Positions 31,857 through 41,020 of a stretch of 41,020 nucleotides of DNA are shown here, piece after piece (the first letter of the stretch is position 1; each line of letters starts with the position of its first letter). Location: contig JAFCZJ010000025.1 of NCBI GenBank assembly GCA_019314375.1, forward strand, positions 1 to 41,020. Reading direction: 5' to 3'. Under the pieces are notes generated by a model that did not search any database, was not told the origin of the DNA, and saw nothing but the letters and a program-made list of their open reading frames with translations. The translations under genes were made by a program, and so were the position numbers. The DNA comes from Deltaproteobacteria bacterium. GTDB taxonomy: Bacteria; Myxococcota; B64-G9.

Positions 31857-34800
31857 TCAGCGGGTGGGGGGGGTGGCCTCACGAACCACGGCTCCTTGCT
31901 CATCGTCCAAGACCAGGAGTGCGAAACGCTCGACTTGATCCAGGTCGTCGGTGCTCAAGGAGGCGTAGTCGAACTTGCCGCGCAGATCGGTGTAGCCGTC
32001 TTTGTAGAATCGCTCGGAACCGTTTTGCATGCGGGCATAGACTTTCACGTAACAACCGGGCAGGGCTGTTTTGGTTTCGCGATTCAGGACTTTGAGCTGG
32101 CCGTATGCCTCGGTCAAATGCAAGCGCAGGTTGTTGGCATAGTGAGCGTGGGCTTGCCGCCTACCACCGGCCTCGATCTCGATGACCACGTTTGAGCGCT
32201 GATAGTCCTCGGGCAGCGGAATGGTCTGTTCGCCGGTGGGCGTGTCGAGGCTCAGTGTGTCCGTCTTGGCCGGGCGGATGAACGAGAAGCGGCTCGCCGA
32301 ATCTTGCACGAAGGGCTGACGCGAGAAAAGGATTTCGATGTCCACGCCGAAGTAGTGAATCATACAGCTCTTGAGGTTCTGGTGGGTCAGGTGGATCTCT
32401 CCGCCCTCTACGTTGAAATCAAAGCCGGGCTCCTTGTCGGCCAAGCGGGTTTGGCGTTGATTTCGGTGATCCTCGTCCACCTGGTGGCTCTCCGCGCCTT
32501 CCAGCTCGTCCAATTGGGTCCAGGCTGCCTGAAAGCGTTTGCGCCAACGGTCAACGGGATTATCCTGATGAGGAGCAGCCAACTTGCGCGCGGCCTTGAT
32601 GTCACCTGCGTGAAAGGCGAAAACCAGGGCCAGGTAATCGTATTGCAGGCGGATGGCCAAGTCCTCCACCTTCACTTTGGCGAAGGCTTGCCGCGCCTCG
32701 TCGATGCGTTCTTGCAAAAGCAGATAGCAGGCGACCGCCATCCAATCCGCAGCCTCAGGCTGTTCTTTTTGGCAGAGGAAGGTCATGAGGTTGTTGTATT
32801 GTTCGTCGAAGCGGTTGTTCAAGATCTTCATGTCCTGGCCCAAGGGGTGGGCGCGAGCGTTGATCAGTGGATGGTATTCCAGATGCTCATAGCGACCCAT
32901 TCGTTCTCCTTGCAACTCGAACCATGGGGCCTTGAGGAAGAGGTGATCCGAATCCAATACCTCATCGATTTCATGCAACAGCCACTGGCGGCTGCTTTGT
33001 TGATCGTTGTGGTACAGGCCATAGGCCCAAAGCTCGGACGTAAAGATTTTTCGTCGCTCCAGCAGTTCGAGGGTTTTGTCGAAAAAATCCCGATCTCGCA
33101 TGCGCCAGGCCATGCGTTCCAGATCCAGCCTGGAAAGGTTGGCCTCCTTCAGGTAGTCGAGCAACTCTTTGGGGCTGGCGTACTGGGATAACCAGGGCCA
33201 GGAATCCATGTCCAAATCTTCGGCTTTGTCCAAAACCATAATTGTTTTTCCCTCAGCCGCGGCCACCAGGGCTGAGTTGCGTGTGATGTGGGCAGGGAAA
33301 TGGCTGAAATCCCCGGCCATGGGGAAACAAAAACTGTACTCGATGGCGCGGGTTTCGTGGGGATCCAGGCGGATGGGGCTGCCACGGGTGACAAAACCCG
33401 AATTCAAGGGCATGGCTCCTTGCGGGATTTGCATCAAGAGCTCAAGCTTCTGTCTGGCGGAGCCTGGATTGGTCAGCACCACCTGGCAAAGATAGACCAC
33501 GTGCTTGATGAGAGCCCCGCTTACAGGTTTCTCCACCGGTTCGCCGTCTTCGTAGCGGACGCGATCATCGGCCCTGAAGATGTTTTGGTTGATGAGGACA
33601 GGCGGGCCATCTTCGGGCTCGCCGGCTTCTTCGATCTGTTCGAAGAAAGCCAGGGCCGGGCTGCCCGCGGTCAGGTTCATGCTCAGGCCTTCGTAGTCCA
33701 CCTGATGTTGTTCGGGGCGGAAAGGCAGGTCGGTCAAGGCCAGGGCCAGCATCATTTCGCTGAAGTTGTCATGAGCCCAAAGGACCTTGGGGGACAGGAA
33801 GGTTTTGTTTTCAGGTTGCAGCAGGTGCCGCGCAAAATCGCGCCAGAAGGCGTTGACCTGGATCAGGTCCGGGCCTTGCTCGGCCAGGCTCAGGTGGTGG
33901 TAGTGGCTCTCGGCCCATTCTTGGGTTTTGTCTTGCTGGCGGAACATGGGCTTCATTTCTTCCCGGCGGTCCAAGTCTGCTCGGGCACCCCCGAAAGCCA
34001 TGGACTCCGCGGGCATCACCATTTCCTCTTTGCTTATCTCCATCAAGCAATCCATGTCGTCCATCTTTTCATCCATCTCTTCATCCATCTCTTCATCCAT
34101 CGAAAAATTCATCTCAGGCTCGGGTGGCATGCCACCGGCCATCCCTTGTGGTGCCATGGCCCGCATCATTTTCGCCGGCGCCATGGCCTTTTTGGCCTTC
34201 CTGGCCCGACCGGAGCCTTTGTGCTTTCGGGCAGCTTCCTGTGCTTGGTCCATCCCCAAATCGTCGGACTCCTCCATGCCGGAGGCGCCCAGAGCGGTTT
34301 CCAATAGTCTTTGCTCTCCTTCGGGATCCGGCGGCAAAAGCTCGAAGAGATCCTCAATGTGGCGAAGGATATCGCCACGGGCCTCCGGGATGCGCTGGGC
34401 CAAGAGGATGCGTTCGGCCGCATTCAGTCGTGCGAAGGCCCAGGGTTCCAATTGGTCTGAGAGATCCTCTTTCAGCAAATACCGGTCGATGAAGGTTTTT
34501 TGTTTTTTGTGGGCCAGCGCAGGAAGGACATGAGAGCCGAAAAAGTCCGGGTCTTTTTTTGCCAAAAACATGTGCAACTCATGGCAGGCATGCTCGCAGG
34601 CCAGTTCCTGTTTCTCCTCGATCGGAAGGTCGGGCCAGCGCGTGATGAAAGCGAATTGTTCCAGCTTGTCGTCTTCGTTCAGGCTGCCGAAGAGGCGATA
34701 CAGCTTGGCCAGGCTGTCGACCAACTCCACGCGGGCCGCTGTGATGTCCGCGATGCGAAGCTGTTCACCCGGGGCCAAGGGCCGGGTCTGTCGTCTTTGG

Positions 34801-37800
34801 CAAAGATGTAGCCGAGGGTCCAGTCCGTCGGCCAAGCGCAGATCACGGGCATCGATGGCCTGCGCGGCAAGCGACAGATGTCGCATGACGAACTGTTGCT
34901 CGTTGCAGGCCACCAGGCGCAGCATTTGTACCTGTTCGAAGCCTTCACGGGGGATGAGCACTCGACCTTGAGAGTCCGGTTTGAGGTTGAGGGCCGTGGC
35001 TGCCGGTTTTTTCAAGAAATCGAGGTTGGCAAAGTCGCTGGTGGCGTCGGCCAAGGATAAGGATTTCGGGCTTGGGGCTGAGCGGGACATGCGAGGGGCA
35101 GGCTCCGCCAGGGCGGCGAATTCGCCGCCGGAGACGGCTTCATCCAGACTCGTGTCCGTAGAGCGGACGGGCCATGGGTGCAGCAAGAGACCTGGGCGAT
35201 CCAGCATGCAGCCGATGGGTTGCATCAGGTCTCGCCGATCCAGCACGTAACGCATTTCGTCGCCGATGTCCCGGCCTGTGAGATATCGGGCTTCCGGCTT
35301 TGTGAGGCCCTGGCTTCGCAGTCCGGGCCAAGGCAGGCCACCCAGTCTGGCGCAGAGATTATGGGCTGGGAGGTAACGGCTGCCGAAGGCGTGCAAGCGC
35401 GTGTTTGCATTGTGACCGTCGAGCTGCACCCGCCAGCCCTCGGGACTCTCTTTTACCTCGCGGATGCCCAGGTAGGTCTCAGGCCCCGATTCGATCATTT
35501 CCCGCTTGCCCAAGATCCAGCCAAGCAGCTTGGGGCCATCGATGACCCGCAAGCGAACTTGCAGGTCGGCTTCCTTGATGGTGAGCAGGTAGCTGCCCGC
35601 CGGCAGGGCCTGGATTTGCAGGGCCCCCTCGGTCAGGCGCAGGTGGTCGCGCTTGTCTTGTGAGGGCCTGTCTCTCAAGGTACGCAACAAACTGAAGGAG
35701 TCGGTTTTGCCGTCCGGCCTGGCCCAGGGACAGGGCAGCAGGAAATCCTGACCGGCGAAAAGGTGCAGGCTGGAGGGCAGGCCCGGATTGTCCGAGGGCA
35801 GCTCCCAGCTGGCATCTGATCCGCTGGGTCCTTCAGCCTGGATCGACTCGATGCCTTCCAATGCGCCCAGCATGACCTGGCCGGAATCGTCGCTTTTCAG
35901 GCTGAAATGCATCTCCAGCCGGGTGCTTTTGTGGACGACTTGCAAATTGACGGGTTGCTGTGAGCGAGCCTCGCCGGTTTTGCCCAAAAGTTCGAGGCGC
36001 CAACCCTCGGCGTTGTTCGTCAGGTGGATGTCCTCGATGCGATCGCTTTCGTCGATTCCATTGAGATGAAAGGTCGAGTGAGCCGAGAGCGCTTTGTCTC
36101 GACCGGCGGTGATGTTGCGCACCTCGGCTGAGAGGGTGGCCTTGATGCTGCGTAGTCCAGCCGGTACACGGAATGAATGGACCGTCTCTGCATCATGATG
36201 GAGTTTGAGGTCTTTGACATCTTGTTGGACCGTGTGCCCCTGCCCGTCGGTGCTGGTGATCTGTAGCTTCACCTCTTCAAGCAGATCGAGGGGCACTGGA
36301 ATGCCGGCCACACAGAGCATGGGCCGAATCAGCAACTCGGCTTGTTGTCTGGTCAGCAGGCTTTCCCTGTCCAAATAGAAGCCGGCATGCAGGCTGTAGC
36401 GTTCCTCTTGATGAGTGAAGCGAGCCATTTGGCTGAGCTCGTCATGTCGCAAGAGGACATCGCGGGTGCTTCGACTTTCGGCGAAGGGCAGGCGGATGAA
36501 TCCGTCGTCGCCGGCTTTGTGTTCACGTCCCTCCATCCACAGGGAGGCACCGGGCAGGTGCTTGCCTTTTTCGTCCAAGACGGCCATGACATGCCCGGCC
36601 GCGCCCACACGCTCCAACATGCGTAGTTGACCTTTGCGGATCAGGGCACGGCTGGAGCGACCGTTGCCGATGAACTCGATGACGAAAACCCCCGGTCGTT
36701 TGAGCGAGGGAAAATTGAATCGTCGTCGCACCTTGCGCGCAGGGGCTTCCTCATAGCGGTGGGTTTGCTCTTCGGTGGCCAGCAGGCCATCCAGGTCCAT
36801 GCCGGTATCGGCTTCTCGGCCATGGGCCAGAAAATAGTTCAGGGAGTGAATCTCGAAAACTTTGACCAGCAAGGTCTCCACGTTTTTTACATCCAAATCC
36901 AGGGTCACTTCCTGGTCGGCTGAAAAAAAGCGGGGGTTTGTCGGCGCGAAGTCCAAGGACACCCGCTCATTGACTTGCTTGATGAAGGCGGGATCGTTGA
37001 GCTTGGTTACCCATCGCTGGGCGTCGGGACGACCCGCCAAGAGCTTGGCCTCAGCCATGATGCGCATGAGGCGATATTCTTCGACCAGGCGATCCAGACC
37101 CTCGAAATCCTTGGCTTCACAGAGGAAGAGAGCCAAGAGATCCTGGACCAGCTTCCAGTCGTCTCTGACGGGGCCAAGCGCCAGGTCGGGACGAAAATCT
37201 TTGCCCATCTGAGCCAGGTGACGGCGATGGTTCTTCCGGTCGAGGTAGTTTGGGTTCACATAAGCAGCTTGCCGTGGCAGCTCCATGTAGGCTTCGAAGC
37301 GGGCCCGATCGTTTTTGCCCATGCGTTGATCCAAGACCAGCCGATGATAGGCCACACAAAGCTTCAGGCCGTTGAAGGCAGGGGCCAAGTCGGCGACGAC
37401 ATGGTCCAATCTCTTGAGGTAGGCTAGCCGGGCCTCGTCATCCGTTTCCAAATCCTCGTCTTCTTCGGGCAGGACCGCACGCAGTTCAGCACGCACAAAG
37501 GCATCGCTTTCCGAGAGCTTGGGCCTCTGTTTCTTCAGCGCCGTGAGTTGCTCAGGCAACAGATTGCGATGGATGTTAAAGGAACCGAAGTCGCCTGAGT
37601 GCTTGTCGGCTAGTTCTTCCAGGATGCGTTCGACCAGCCTGGGGTGGTCGGGGCGCTTGAGCCTGCGCAAGAGATCCCTGAGTTGCTCTGTGGGTAGATC
37701 CCGATCGAGCAGGTTCTCCATTGCCCGATTTTGGACTGAACTCAGATCGCTGTGTCGCAGCAAGGCTTCCCGCAGGAATGCCTCCTCGCTGACGGCGGCT

Positions 37801-38135
37801 GGGTCCAAGTTGCTGGAGAGTTTGGCTGTCGCCTCCTGGGCTTCGGGCTGGTGGTCGTGTTCAAGGTCGAGTTCTTCCGAAAGGCGCTTGGCGTATTCAG
37901 GATTCCGATCCTCAAGCTTGAGCAACAATTGCCTCCGCTCGATCATTTCGGCCAAATCGCTATCGCCCTCGCGGTCGATCCAGGCAGCCAAGCGTTGGTC
38001 CACCTTGTCCAACTCGCCACGCTGCTGCATGAGCAGGCAAGTGTAGTAATCATGCTCTTCGGTGCCGGGCACCAGGCGATCGAGGGCCTGCTGTCTGTCT
38101 TCGGCCAGGGCAAAGATTTCCTTGAATTCGTTCAT
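31857..38135 (-). CDS. Giant cytoplasmic macroglobulin-like protein (2092 residues)
   Basis: A single uninterrupted 2092-residue frame. Residues 1-400 are helical and charged. From about 400 the pattern becomes beta-rich with macroglobulin-like segments (VTLDLDVKNVETLLVKVFEI; RRFNFPSLKRPGVFVIEFIGNG), as in the MG domains of alpha-2-macroglobulin-type proteins. Residues about 1130-1290 are helical, about 1295-1375 are a Met-, Ala- and acid-rich linker encoded partly by 12-bp repeats, and 1375-2092 mix helical TPR-like stretches with beta domains, ending in GYTDLRGKFDYASLST. There is no signal peptide, lipobox or membrane helix, unlike secreted A2M proteins. A CxEQ tetrapeptide near residue 1077 lies outside a normal thioester context. 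Function unknown. Confidence 0.8.
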   Translation of the reverse strand: MNEFKEIFALAEDRQQALDRLVPGTEEHDYYTCLLMQQRGELDKVDQRLAAWIDREGDSDLAEMIERRQLLLKLEDRNPEYAKRLSEELDLEHDHQPEAQEATAKLSSNLDPAAVSEEAFLREALLRHSDLSSVQNRAMENLLDRDLPTEQLRDLLRRLKRPDHPRLVERILEELADKHSGDFGSFNIHRNLLPEQLTALKKQRPKLSESDAFVRAELRAVLPEEDEDLETDDEARLAYLKRLDHVVADLAPAFNGLKLCVAYHRLVLDQRMGKNDRARFEAYMELPRQAAYVNPNYLDRKNHRRHLAQMGKDFRPDLALGPVRDDWKLVQDLLALFLCEAKDFEGLDRLVEEYRLMRIMAEAKLLAGRPDAQRWVTKLNDPAFIKQVNERVSLDFAPTNPRFFSADQEVTLDLDVKNVETLLVKVFEIHSLNYFLAHGREADTGMDLDGLLATEEQTHRYEEAPARKVRRRFNFPSLKRPGVFVIEFIGNGRSSRALIRKGQLRMLERVGAAGHVMAVLDEKGKHLPGASLWMEGREHKAGDDGFIRLPFAESRSTRDVLLRHDELSQMARFTHQEERYSLHAGFYLDRESLLTRQQAELLIRPMLCVAGIPVPLDLLEEVKLQITSTDGQGHTVQQDVKDLKLHHDAETVHSFRVPAGLRSIKATLSAEVRNITAGRDKALSAHSTFHLNGIDESDRIEDIHLTNNAEGWRLELLGKTGEARSQQPVNLQVVHKSTRLEMHFSLKSDDSGQVMLGALEGIESIQAEGPSGSDASWELPSDNPGLPSSLHLFAGQDFLLPCPWARPDGKTDSFSLLRTLRDRPSQDKRDHLRLTEGALQIQALPAGSYLLTIKEADLQVRLRVIDGPKLLGWILGKREMIESGPETYLGIREVKESPEGWRVQLDGHNANTRLHAFGSRYLPAHNLCARLGGLPWPGLRSQGLTKPEARYLTGRDIGDEMRYVLDRRDLMQPIGCMLDRPGLLLHPWPVRSTDTSLDEAVSGGEFAALAEPAPRMSRSAPSPKSLSLADATSDFANLDFLKKPAATALNLKPDSQGRVLIPREGFEQVQMLRLVACNEQQFVMRHLSLAAQAIDARDLRLADGLDPRLHLCQRRQTRPLAPGEQLRIADITAARVELVDSLAKLYRLFGSLNEDDKLEQFAFITRWPDLPIEEKQELACEHACHELHMFLAKKDPDFFGSHVLPALAHKKQKTFIDRYLLKEDLSDQLEPWAFARLNAAERILLAQRIPEARGDILRHIEDLFELLPPDPEGEQRLLETALGASGMEESDDLGMDQAQEAARKHKGSGRARKAKKAMAPAKMMRAMAPQGMAGGMPPEPEMNFSMDEEMDEEMDEKMDDMDCLMEISKEEMVMPAESMAFGGARADLDRREEMKPMFRQQDKTQEWAESHYHHLSLAEQGPDLIQVNAFWRDFARHLLQPENKTFLSPKVLWAHDNFSEMMLALALTDLPFRPEQHQVDYEGLSMNLTAGSPALAFFEQIEEAGEPEDGPPVLINQNIFRADDRVRYEDGEPVEKPVSGALIKHVVYLCQVVLTNPGSARQKLELLMQIPQGAMPLNSGFVTRGSPIRLDPHETRAIEYSFCFPMAGDFSHFPAHITRNSALVAAAEGKTIMVLDKAEDLDMDSWPWLSQYASPKELLDYLKEANLSRLDLERMAWRMRDRDFFDKTLELLERRKIFTSELWAYGLYHNDQQSSRQWLLHEIDEVLDSDHLFLKAPWFELQGERMGRYEHLEYHPLINARAHPLGQDMKILNNRFDEQYNNLMTFLCQKEQPEAADWMAVACYLLLQERIDEARQAFAKVKVEDLAIRLQYDYLALVFAFHAGDIKAARKLAAPHQDNPVDRWRKRFQAAWTQLDELEGAESHQVDEDHRNQRQTRLADKEPGFDFNVEGGEIHLTHQNLKSCMIHYFGVDIEILFSRQPFVQDSASRFSFIRPAKTDTLSLDTPTGEQTIPLPEDYQRSNVVIEIEAGGRRQAHAHYANNLRLHLTEAYGQLKVLNRETKTALPGCYVKVYARMQNGSERFYKDGYTDLRGKFDYASLSTDDLDQVERFALLVLDDEQGAVVREATPPTR
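34066..34101. repeat. Coding 12-bp tandem repeat
   Basis: Three copies of a 12-base unit (TCTTCATCCATC, the first with one change) encode the acidic MDEE/MDEK run of the linker in the giant protein. Slippage here would change linker length without shifting frame. Confidence 0.8.
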
Positions 38136-38258
38136 GGCTAAGCCTCGCTTGCATCGAAGTTGGATGGACCAAGCTTAGTCGAGCAAGGGGGGGATGGCAA
38201 CGACCGACCCAGATCCCCCAGCTGCACCTGTGGGGGAGGAAAAGGGTCTTACCTTCTG

Positions 38259-38300
38259 AGAATATTCTCGCGTAAGAATATTCTTGACAAAGAATACTCT
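38259..38300. promoter_or_regulatory. Three phased palindromes, candidate PadR operator
   Basis: The perfect 10-bp palindrome AGAATATTCT occurs at 38259-38268 and 38275-38284, and a near copy AGAATACTCT at 38291-38300. Starts are exactly 16 bases apart each time. A TTGACA -35 hexamer (38284-38289) lies between the second and third copies. This arrangement fits cooperative binding by a dimeric regulator, most likely the PadR protein encoded just downstream. Confidence 0.65.
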
Positions 38301-38369
38301 GCTCGGCAATGTGGCCAGGTTTGGGACCTCATGCTTGGAGGTGTGGTTTTGGTTCTGCCGAAGACAAAC

Positions 38370-39014
38370 ATGGATGTCAGTGAAAAAGAGACCGTCCTTC
38401 TGGGCTTGTTGGCCGAGGAGGCAAGCCACGCCTATGGCCTTGAAGAAAAAATTCGTGCCCGGCAGATGGAGCATTGGACCGCGATCGGGTTTTCTTCCAT
38501 CTACCGGGTTTTGTCCTGCCTGGAAGAACGGAATCTGATTGAGAGTCGCAACGAACAAGGAGGGCAAGGGGCCAGCCGCAAGGTCTATGAGCTGACCCAG
38601 CCTGGTTGGCAGGCCTTGGCCCGTGGCACCTTGAGTTGTCTTGGATACATGGAGCCCATGCGGACGCCGTTTTCGGCGGGTTTGGCCAATTTGACCCGAG
38701 CACCCTACGAGGCCGTGCGTCAGATTTTTGGCGATCGCCAAACCATGGGGGATGAGGTCATTCAGAAGTTGAATCACCTGGAAGCCGAGCACGCACCAGC
38801 GCTCAAATCGATTGAACTCTCGGATATGGGGCGACGGCGATACGCGCTGACGCTGTTTTTGATCTTTGAACACGCCCGGCAGCACATCGCAGCCGAGCGG
38901 AAGTTTTTGGCCATGGCGCTCGCCAAAATGAGTGAAGCGGGCGCGGAACTTTTTTCTCCAGCCGATTTGGTCGATACGGAATCGCGGGACACAGGTAAGG
39001 AAACGACGTCATGA
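38370..39014 (+). CDS. PadR-family transcriptional regulator
   Basis: A 214-residue regulator. Residues 3-80 form the PadR winged helix (KETVLLGLLAEEASHAYGLEEKI; SSIYRVLSCLEERNLIESR; GASRKVYELTQPGWQAL), followed by a helical C-terminal dimerisation domain (about 100-195). PadR proteins repress neighbouring genes and are released by a ligand, often a drug or phenolic compound. The start is uncertain: ATG 38370 fits the domain boundary, but GGAGG at 38337-38341 would serve a TTG at 38349. Its stop overlaps the adaptor start (ATGA), so it is co-transcribed with the efflux genes it probably controls. Confidence 0.88.
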   Translation: MDVSEKETVLLGLLAEEASHAYGLEEKIRARQMEHWTAIGFSSIYRVLSCLEERNLIESRNEQGGQGASRKVYELTQPGWQALARGTLSCLGYMEPMRTPFSAGLANLTRAPYEAVRQIFGDRQTMGDEVIQKLNHLEAEHAPALKSIELSDMGRRRYALTLFLIFEHARQHIAAERKFLAMALAKMSEAGAELFSPADLVDTESRDTGKETTS

Positions 39015-40198
39015 ACGCCAAATTGAAATTTGTATCTCATCGCTTGTTGGGTTTGCTGCTGGTCGCTTTTTTTGCCCTGGGCGCTTGGGCCTGTGGAAAG
39101 AGCCTGGGTGCCGAGGGAGAAGAGGCCGAGCAGAAAAAGACGGTGCGCGTGACCCGCATCGGTCGCATGGACATCGAGCACGTCTTGCGTTACGTGGCCG
39201 ATCTGAAGCCCTACAGCGAAGTAAAGATCTTCTCGCCGGTGCCCGATCGCATTCTGCATTTTCCCTGGGATGACGGGGATGAGATTCGGCGTGGACAGCG
39301 GGTGGCTCTAATTCGCAAGGAAGGTCTGGACAAGGGCTTAGAGCAGATCGTTGCCCAAATGGAGTCTTTGGATGTGCAGATCAAAAACGCCGAGTCGGAG
39401 TTGGAGCGCTCTCGGGGGCTTTTGGCCGCCGGCGTGATCACCAAACAGGTTTTCGATCAAATCCAGACTTCTTATTTGTCGGCCATCGCTCAGCGCAAAG
39501 CCTTAGAGGCCGGCAAGGGCCAGATGGCTGTGACCGCCTCCAACGCCGTCATCACGGCCCCCATCGCCGGGGTTGTCGCCAACAAAATGCTGGAAAAAGG
39601 CGACATGGCCGTGCCCGGTCTGCCGCTTTGCAGGATCCTGAGCATCGACAAACTCAAGGTCATGCTGGATCTGGTGGAATTGGACGTGCCCAAGGTGCAT
39701 CTGGGGCAAAAAGTCTACATCAAGCTGGACGCCTACCCGGGCAAAAACTTCGAGGGTGAGCTGACCCGCATCATGCCTTACATGAACGCGGCCACGCGCA
39801 CCAACACGGTGGAAGTGGTGCTGGAAAACCCGAAGAACGAAAAGGGGCAGCGCCTGCTCAAGCCGGGTATGTACGGCCTGGCGGAGTTGGTGGTGGACCG
39901 GCGGGAAAACGTTTTGAGTGCCCCTGAGCCTGCCCTCTTGCTGGATAACCAGCTTTTGGTTCAGCAGAACGCTGATCGAGTTTTGCGCAAGGCCTTTGTG
40001 GTGGGGGAAGGCGGCAAGGTGGAAAAGCGTGTGGTGCGCATCGGTTCTCGCAAGGGCTCCATGATCGAGGTCTTGGACGGTTTGGTCGAAAAGGAGTCCA
40101 TCGTGGTGCGGGGTCAGCATGGCCTGAAGGATGGCGAGGTGGTCGAGATCGTGGGCGAAGTGCCGGCCTCACATTACGGCGGCGGCAAGGGCTCTTGA
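39011..40198 (+). CDS. RND efflux periplasmic adaptor lipoprotein
   Basis: A 395-residue membrane-fusion protein (AcrA/MexA type). Signal peptide with lipobox LGAWAC anchors it by Cys28 to the inner membrane. A lipoyl/barrel-sandwich half (EVKIFSPVPDRILHFPWDDGDEIRRGQRVALI), a short coiled-coil hairpin (105-165; LEQIVAQMESLDVQIKNAESELERS), the second lipoyl half (ITAPIAGVVANKMLEKGDMA), and beta-barrel and membrane-proximal domains follow. The adaptor joins the RND pump to an outer-membrane channel. The ATG overlaps the PadR stop, and the pump gene starts 31 bases after it. Confidence 0.93.
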   Translation: MNAKLKFVSHRLLGLLLVAFFALGAWACGKSLGAEGEEAEQKKTVRVTRIGRMDIEHVLRYVADLKPYSEVKIFSPVPDRILHFPWDDGDEIRRGQRVALIRKEGLDKGLEQIVAQMESLDVQIKNAESELERSRGLLAAGVITKQVFDQIQTSYLSAIAQRKALEAGKGQMAVTASNAVITAPIAGVVANKMLEKGDMAVPGLPLCRILSIDKLKVMLDLVELDVPKVHLGQKVYIKLDAYPGKNFEGELTRIMPYMNAATRTNTVEVVLENPKNEKGQRLLKPGMYGLAELVVDRRENVLSAPEPALLLDNQLLVQQNADRVLRKAFVVGEGGKVEKRVVRIGSRKGSMIEVLDGLVEKESIVVRGQHGLKDGEVVEIVGEVPASHYGGGKGS

Positions 40199-40229
40199 GC
40201 CCTGACAACCGTAGCTCGGAGACACGCAT

Positions 40230-41020
40230 ATGAACCTGTCCGCCACATCGGTCCGTAGGGGCGTCACTTTCAGCATGGCCTACCTTATTTTGGTGGGTTT
40301 TGGCCTGTACTCTTTGTCCAAGCTTCATCTCGATTTGTACCCGGACATCAGTTTCCCCAGCGTTGTGATGATCACCAACTACACGGGCGCAAGCCCGGAG
40401 GATATCGAAACCCTGGTGACCCGGCCCCTGGAGGGGGCTGCCGCGTCGGTCAAGGACGTGGAAGAGATCCTTTCCGACTCGAAGCAGGGCGTCAGCGTGG
40501 TCACCGTGAATTTCGACTGGGGCACGGACATGGAGCAGGCCGAGACCGATGTGCGGCGTTCTTTGGAGATGGTCAAGGGCTTCTTGCCCGATGACGCCAG
40601 TGACCCCATCGTCTTCGCCTTTGATCCGGCCATGCAGCCCATCGTCATGTTCATGATCAGCGGGCCGTACCCCTTGGACGAGTTGCGCCGCATCGCGGAA
40701 AACGACCTGCAGCCTCTGATCGAGCGTTTGCCCGGTGTGGCTTCGGCTTTTGCCCAGGGCGGCCTGGAGCGGGAGGTCCACGTCGTCTTGGACCCCGTCA
40801 AGGTGCAGGCCTACGGCTTGGACGTGAGTCGCATCGTGCAGATGGTTTACCTGGAGAACAACCAGGTGCCCGGCGGCACCCTGGATCAGGGCACCTTGGA
40901 CTTCACCATCCAGACCAAGGGCAAATACCAGAAGGTGGAAGAGATCGGCGAGGTGCTCGTCGGCATGAAGGTGGGGTCGGCCGGTCCGGTCCCGCTGCGT
41001 CTGAAAGACGTGGCCGAGAT
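40230..41020 (+). CDS. RND-family efflux pump (N-terminal part, cut by window end)
   Basis: The frame starts at ATG 40230, with CGGAGA eight bases upstream, and runs off the right edge after 263 visible residues. TM1 (FSMAYLILVGFGLYSL) is followed by the porter-domain pattern of AcrB/MexB/HAE1 proteins: LDLYPDISFPSVVMITNYTGASPEDIETLVTRPLE, then DWGTDMEQAETDVRRSLE and LPDDASDPIVF, and the PN2/PC1-like region after it. It exports small molecules using proton flow, together with the preceding adaptor; substrate unknown. The PadR regulator upstream suggests drug-responsive control. Confidence 0.95.
   Translation, partial: MNLSATSVRRGVTFSMAYLILVGFGLYSLSKLHLDLYPDISFPSVVMITNYTGASPEDIETLVTRPLEGAAASVKDVEEILSDSKQGVSVVTVNFDWGTDMEQAETDVRRSLEMVKGFLPDDASDPIVFAFDPAMQPIVMFMISGPYPLDELRRIAENDLQPLIERLPGVASAFAQGGLEREVHVVLDPVKVQAYGLDVSRIVQMVYLENNQVPGGTLDQGTLDFTIQTKGKYQKVEEIGEVLVGMKVGSAGPVPLRLKDVAE

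Noticed and set aside
34890..34920. CxEQ tetrapeptide as a thioester site in the giant protein
   Set aside because: The A2M thioester needs a PxGCGEQxM context; here the surroundings (VACNEQQF) lack the glycines, so it is probably chance.

Overview
The window looks like the chromosome of a GC-rich deltaproteobacterium-type organism, most likely Myxococcota or a Bradymonadia-like relative. This is an inference from protein style: an Asp/Ala/Gly-rich linker after a lipobox together with thrombospondin type 3 repeats, a TonB-like AgmX/PglI C-terminal domain on a CsgG-like secreted protein, a cyclic-nucleotide-regulated Ser/Thr kinase, PilZ proteins, and many overlapping short operons. No rRNA, tRNA, CRISPR array, insertion sequence or phage gene was seen. 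No gene-free stretch exceeds about 230 bases.

Layout: (1) 1-5116 holds a DUF2442 fragment, a DUF3108-like exported protein, and a minus-strand operon read from 4652 down to 890: an ERG2/sigma-1-receptor homologue, a small membrane protein, a PilZ protein, an M14 carboxypeptidase and a cNMP-binding Ser/Thr kinase, the last three joined by ATGA overlaps. A zinc-ribbon membrane protein diverges from it. (2) 5122-9276 has a degenerate histidine-kinase-like protein and an ECF sigma / anti-sigma-like / PDZ / 56-residue small-protein operon with a candidate autoregulated promoter. (3) 9497-11331 is a more AT-rich two-gene cassette, an ABC-type ATPase followed by a TOPRIM/DUF4435-like protein, resembling PARIS/OLD-type anti-phage systems. 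(4) 11381-17850 carries metabolic genes: a rifampin-phosphotransferase-like dikinase, a CrtC/AttH-like protein, an SDR, a gamma-family PLP enzyme and exonuclease III, then a perfect 33-bp-arm hairpin. (5) 17936-26298 is a minus-strand operon: SecA-like ATPase, an ion-transporter-superfamily permease with a secreted N-terminal domain, a UspA-like protein, and a large surface lipoprotein joining an amidohydrolase to TSP3 repeats and a lamin-tail domain. (6) 26402-30958 has a hybrid histidine kinase coupled to a CsgG-like secreted protein, an acyltransferase and an Ldh_2-type dehydrogenase. (7) 31044-38135 encodes a 2092-residue macroglobulin-like protein without a signal peptide, plus a 269-residue partner. 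(8) 38370-41020 is a PadR regulator with three phased operator palindromes upstream, driving an RND efflux adaptor and pump, the pump cut by the window end.

The best candidates for something undescribed are the bacterial ERG2/sigma-1 homologue inside a signalling operon, the ATPase-TOPRIM cassette, the giant cytoplasmic macroglobulin-like protein with its partner, and the surface amidohydrolase operon.
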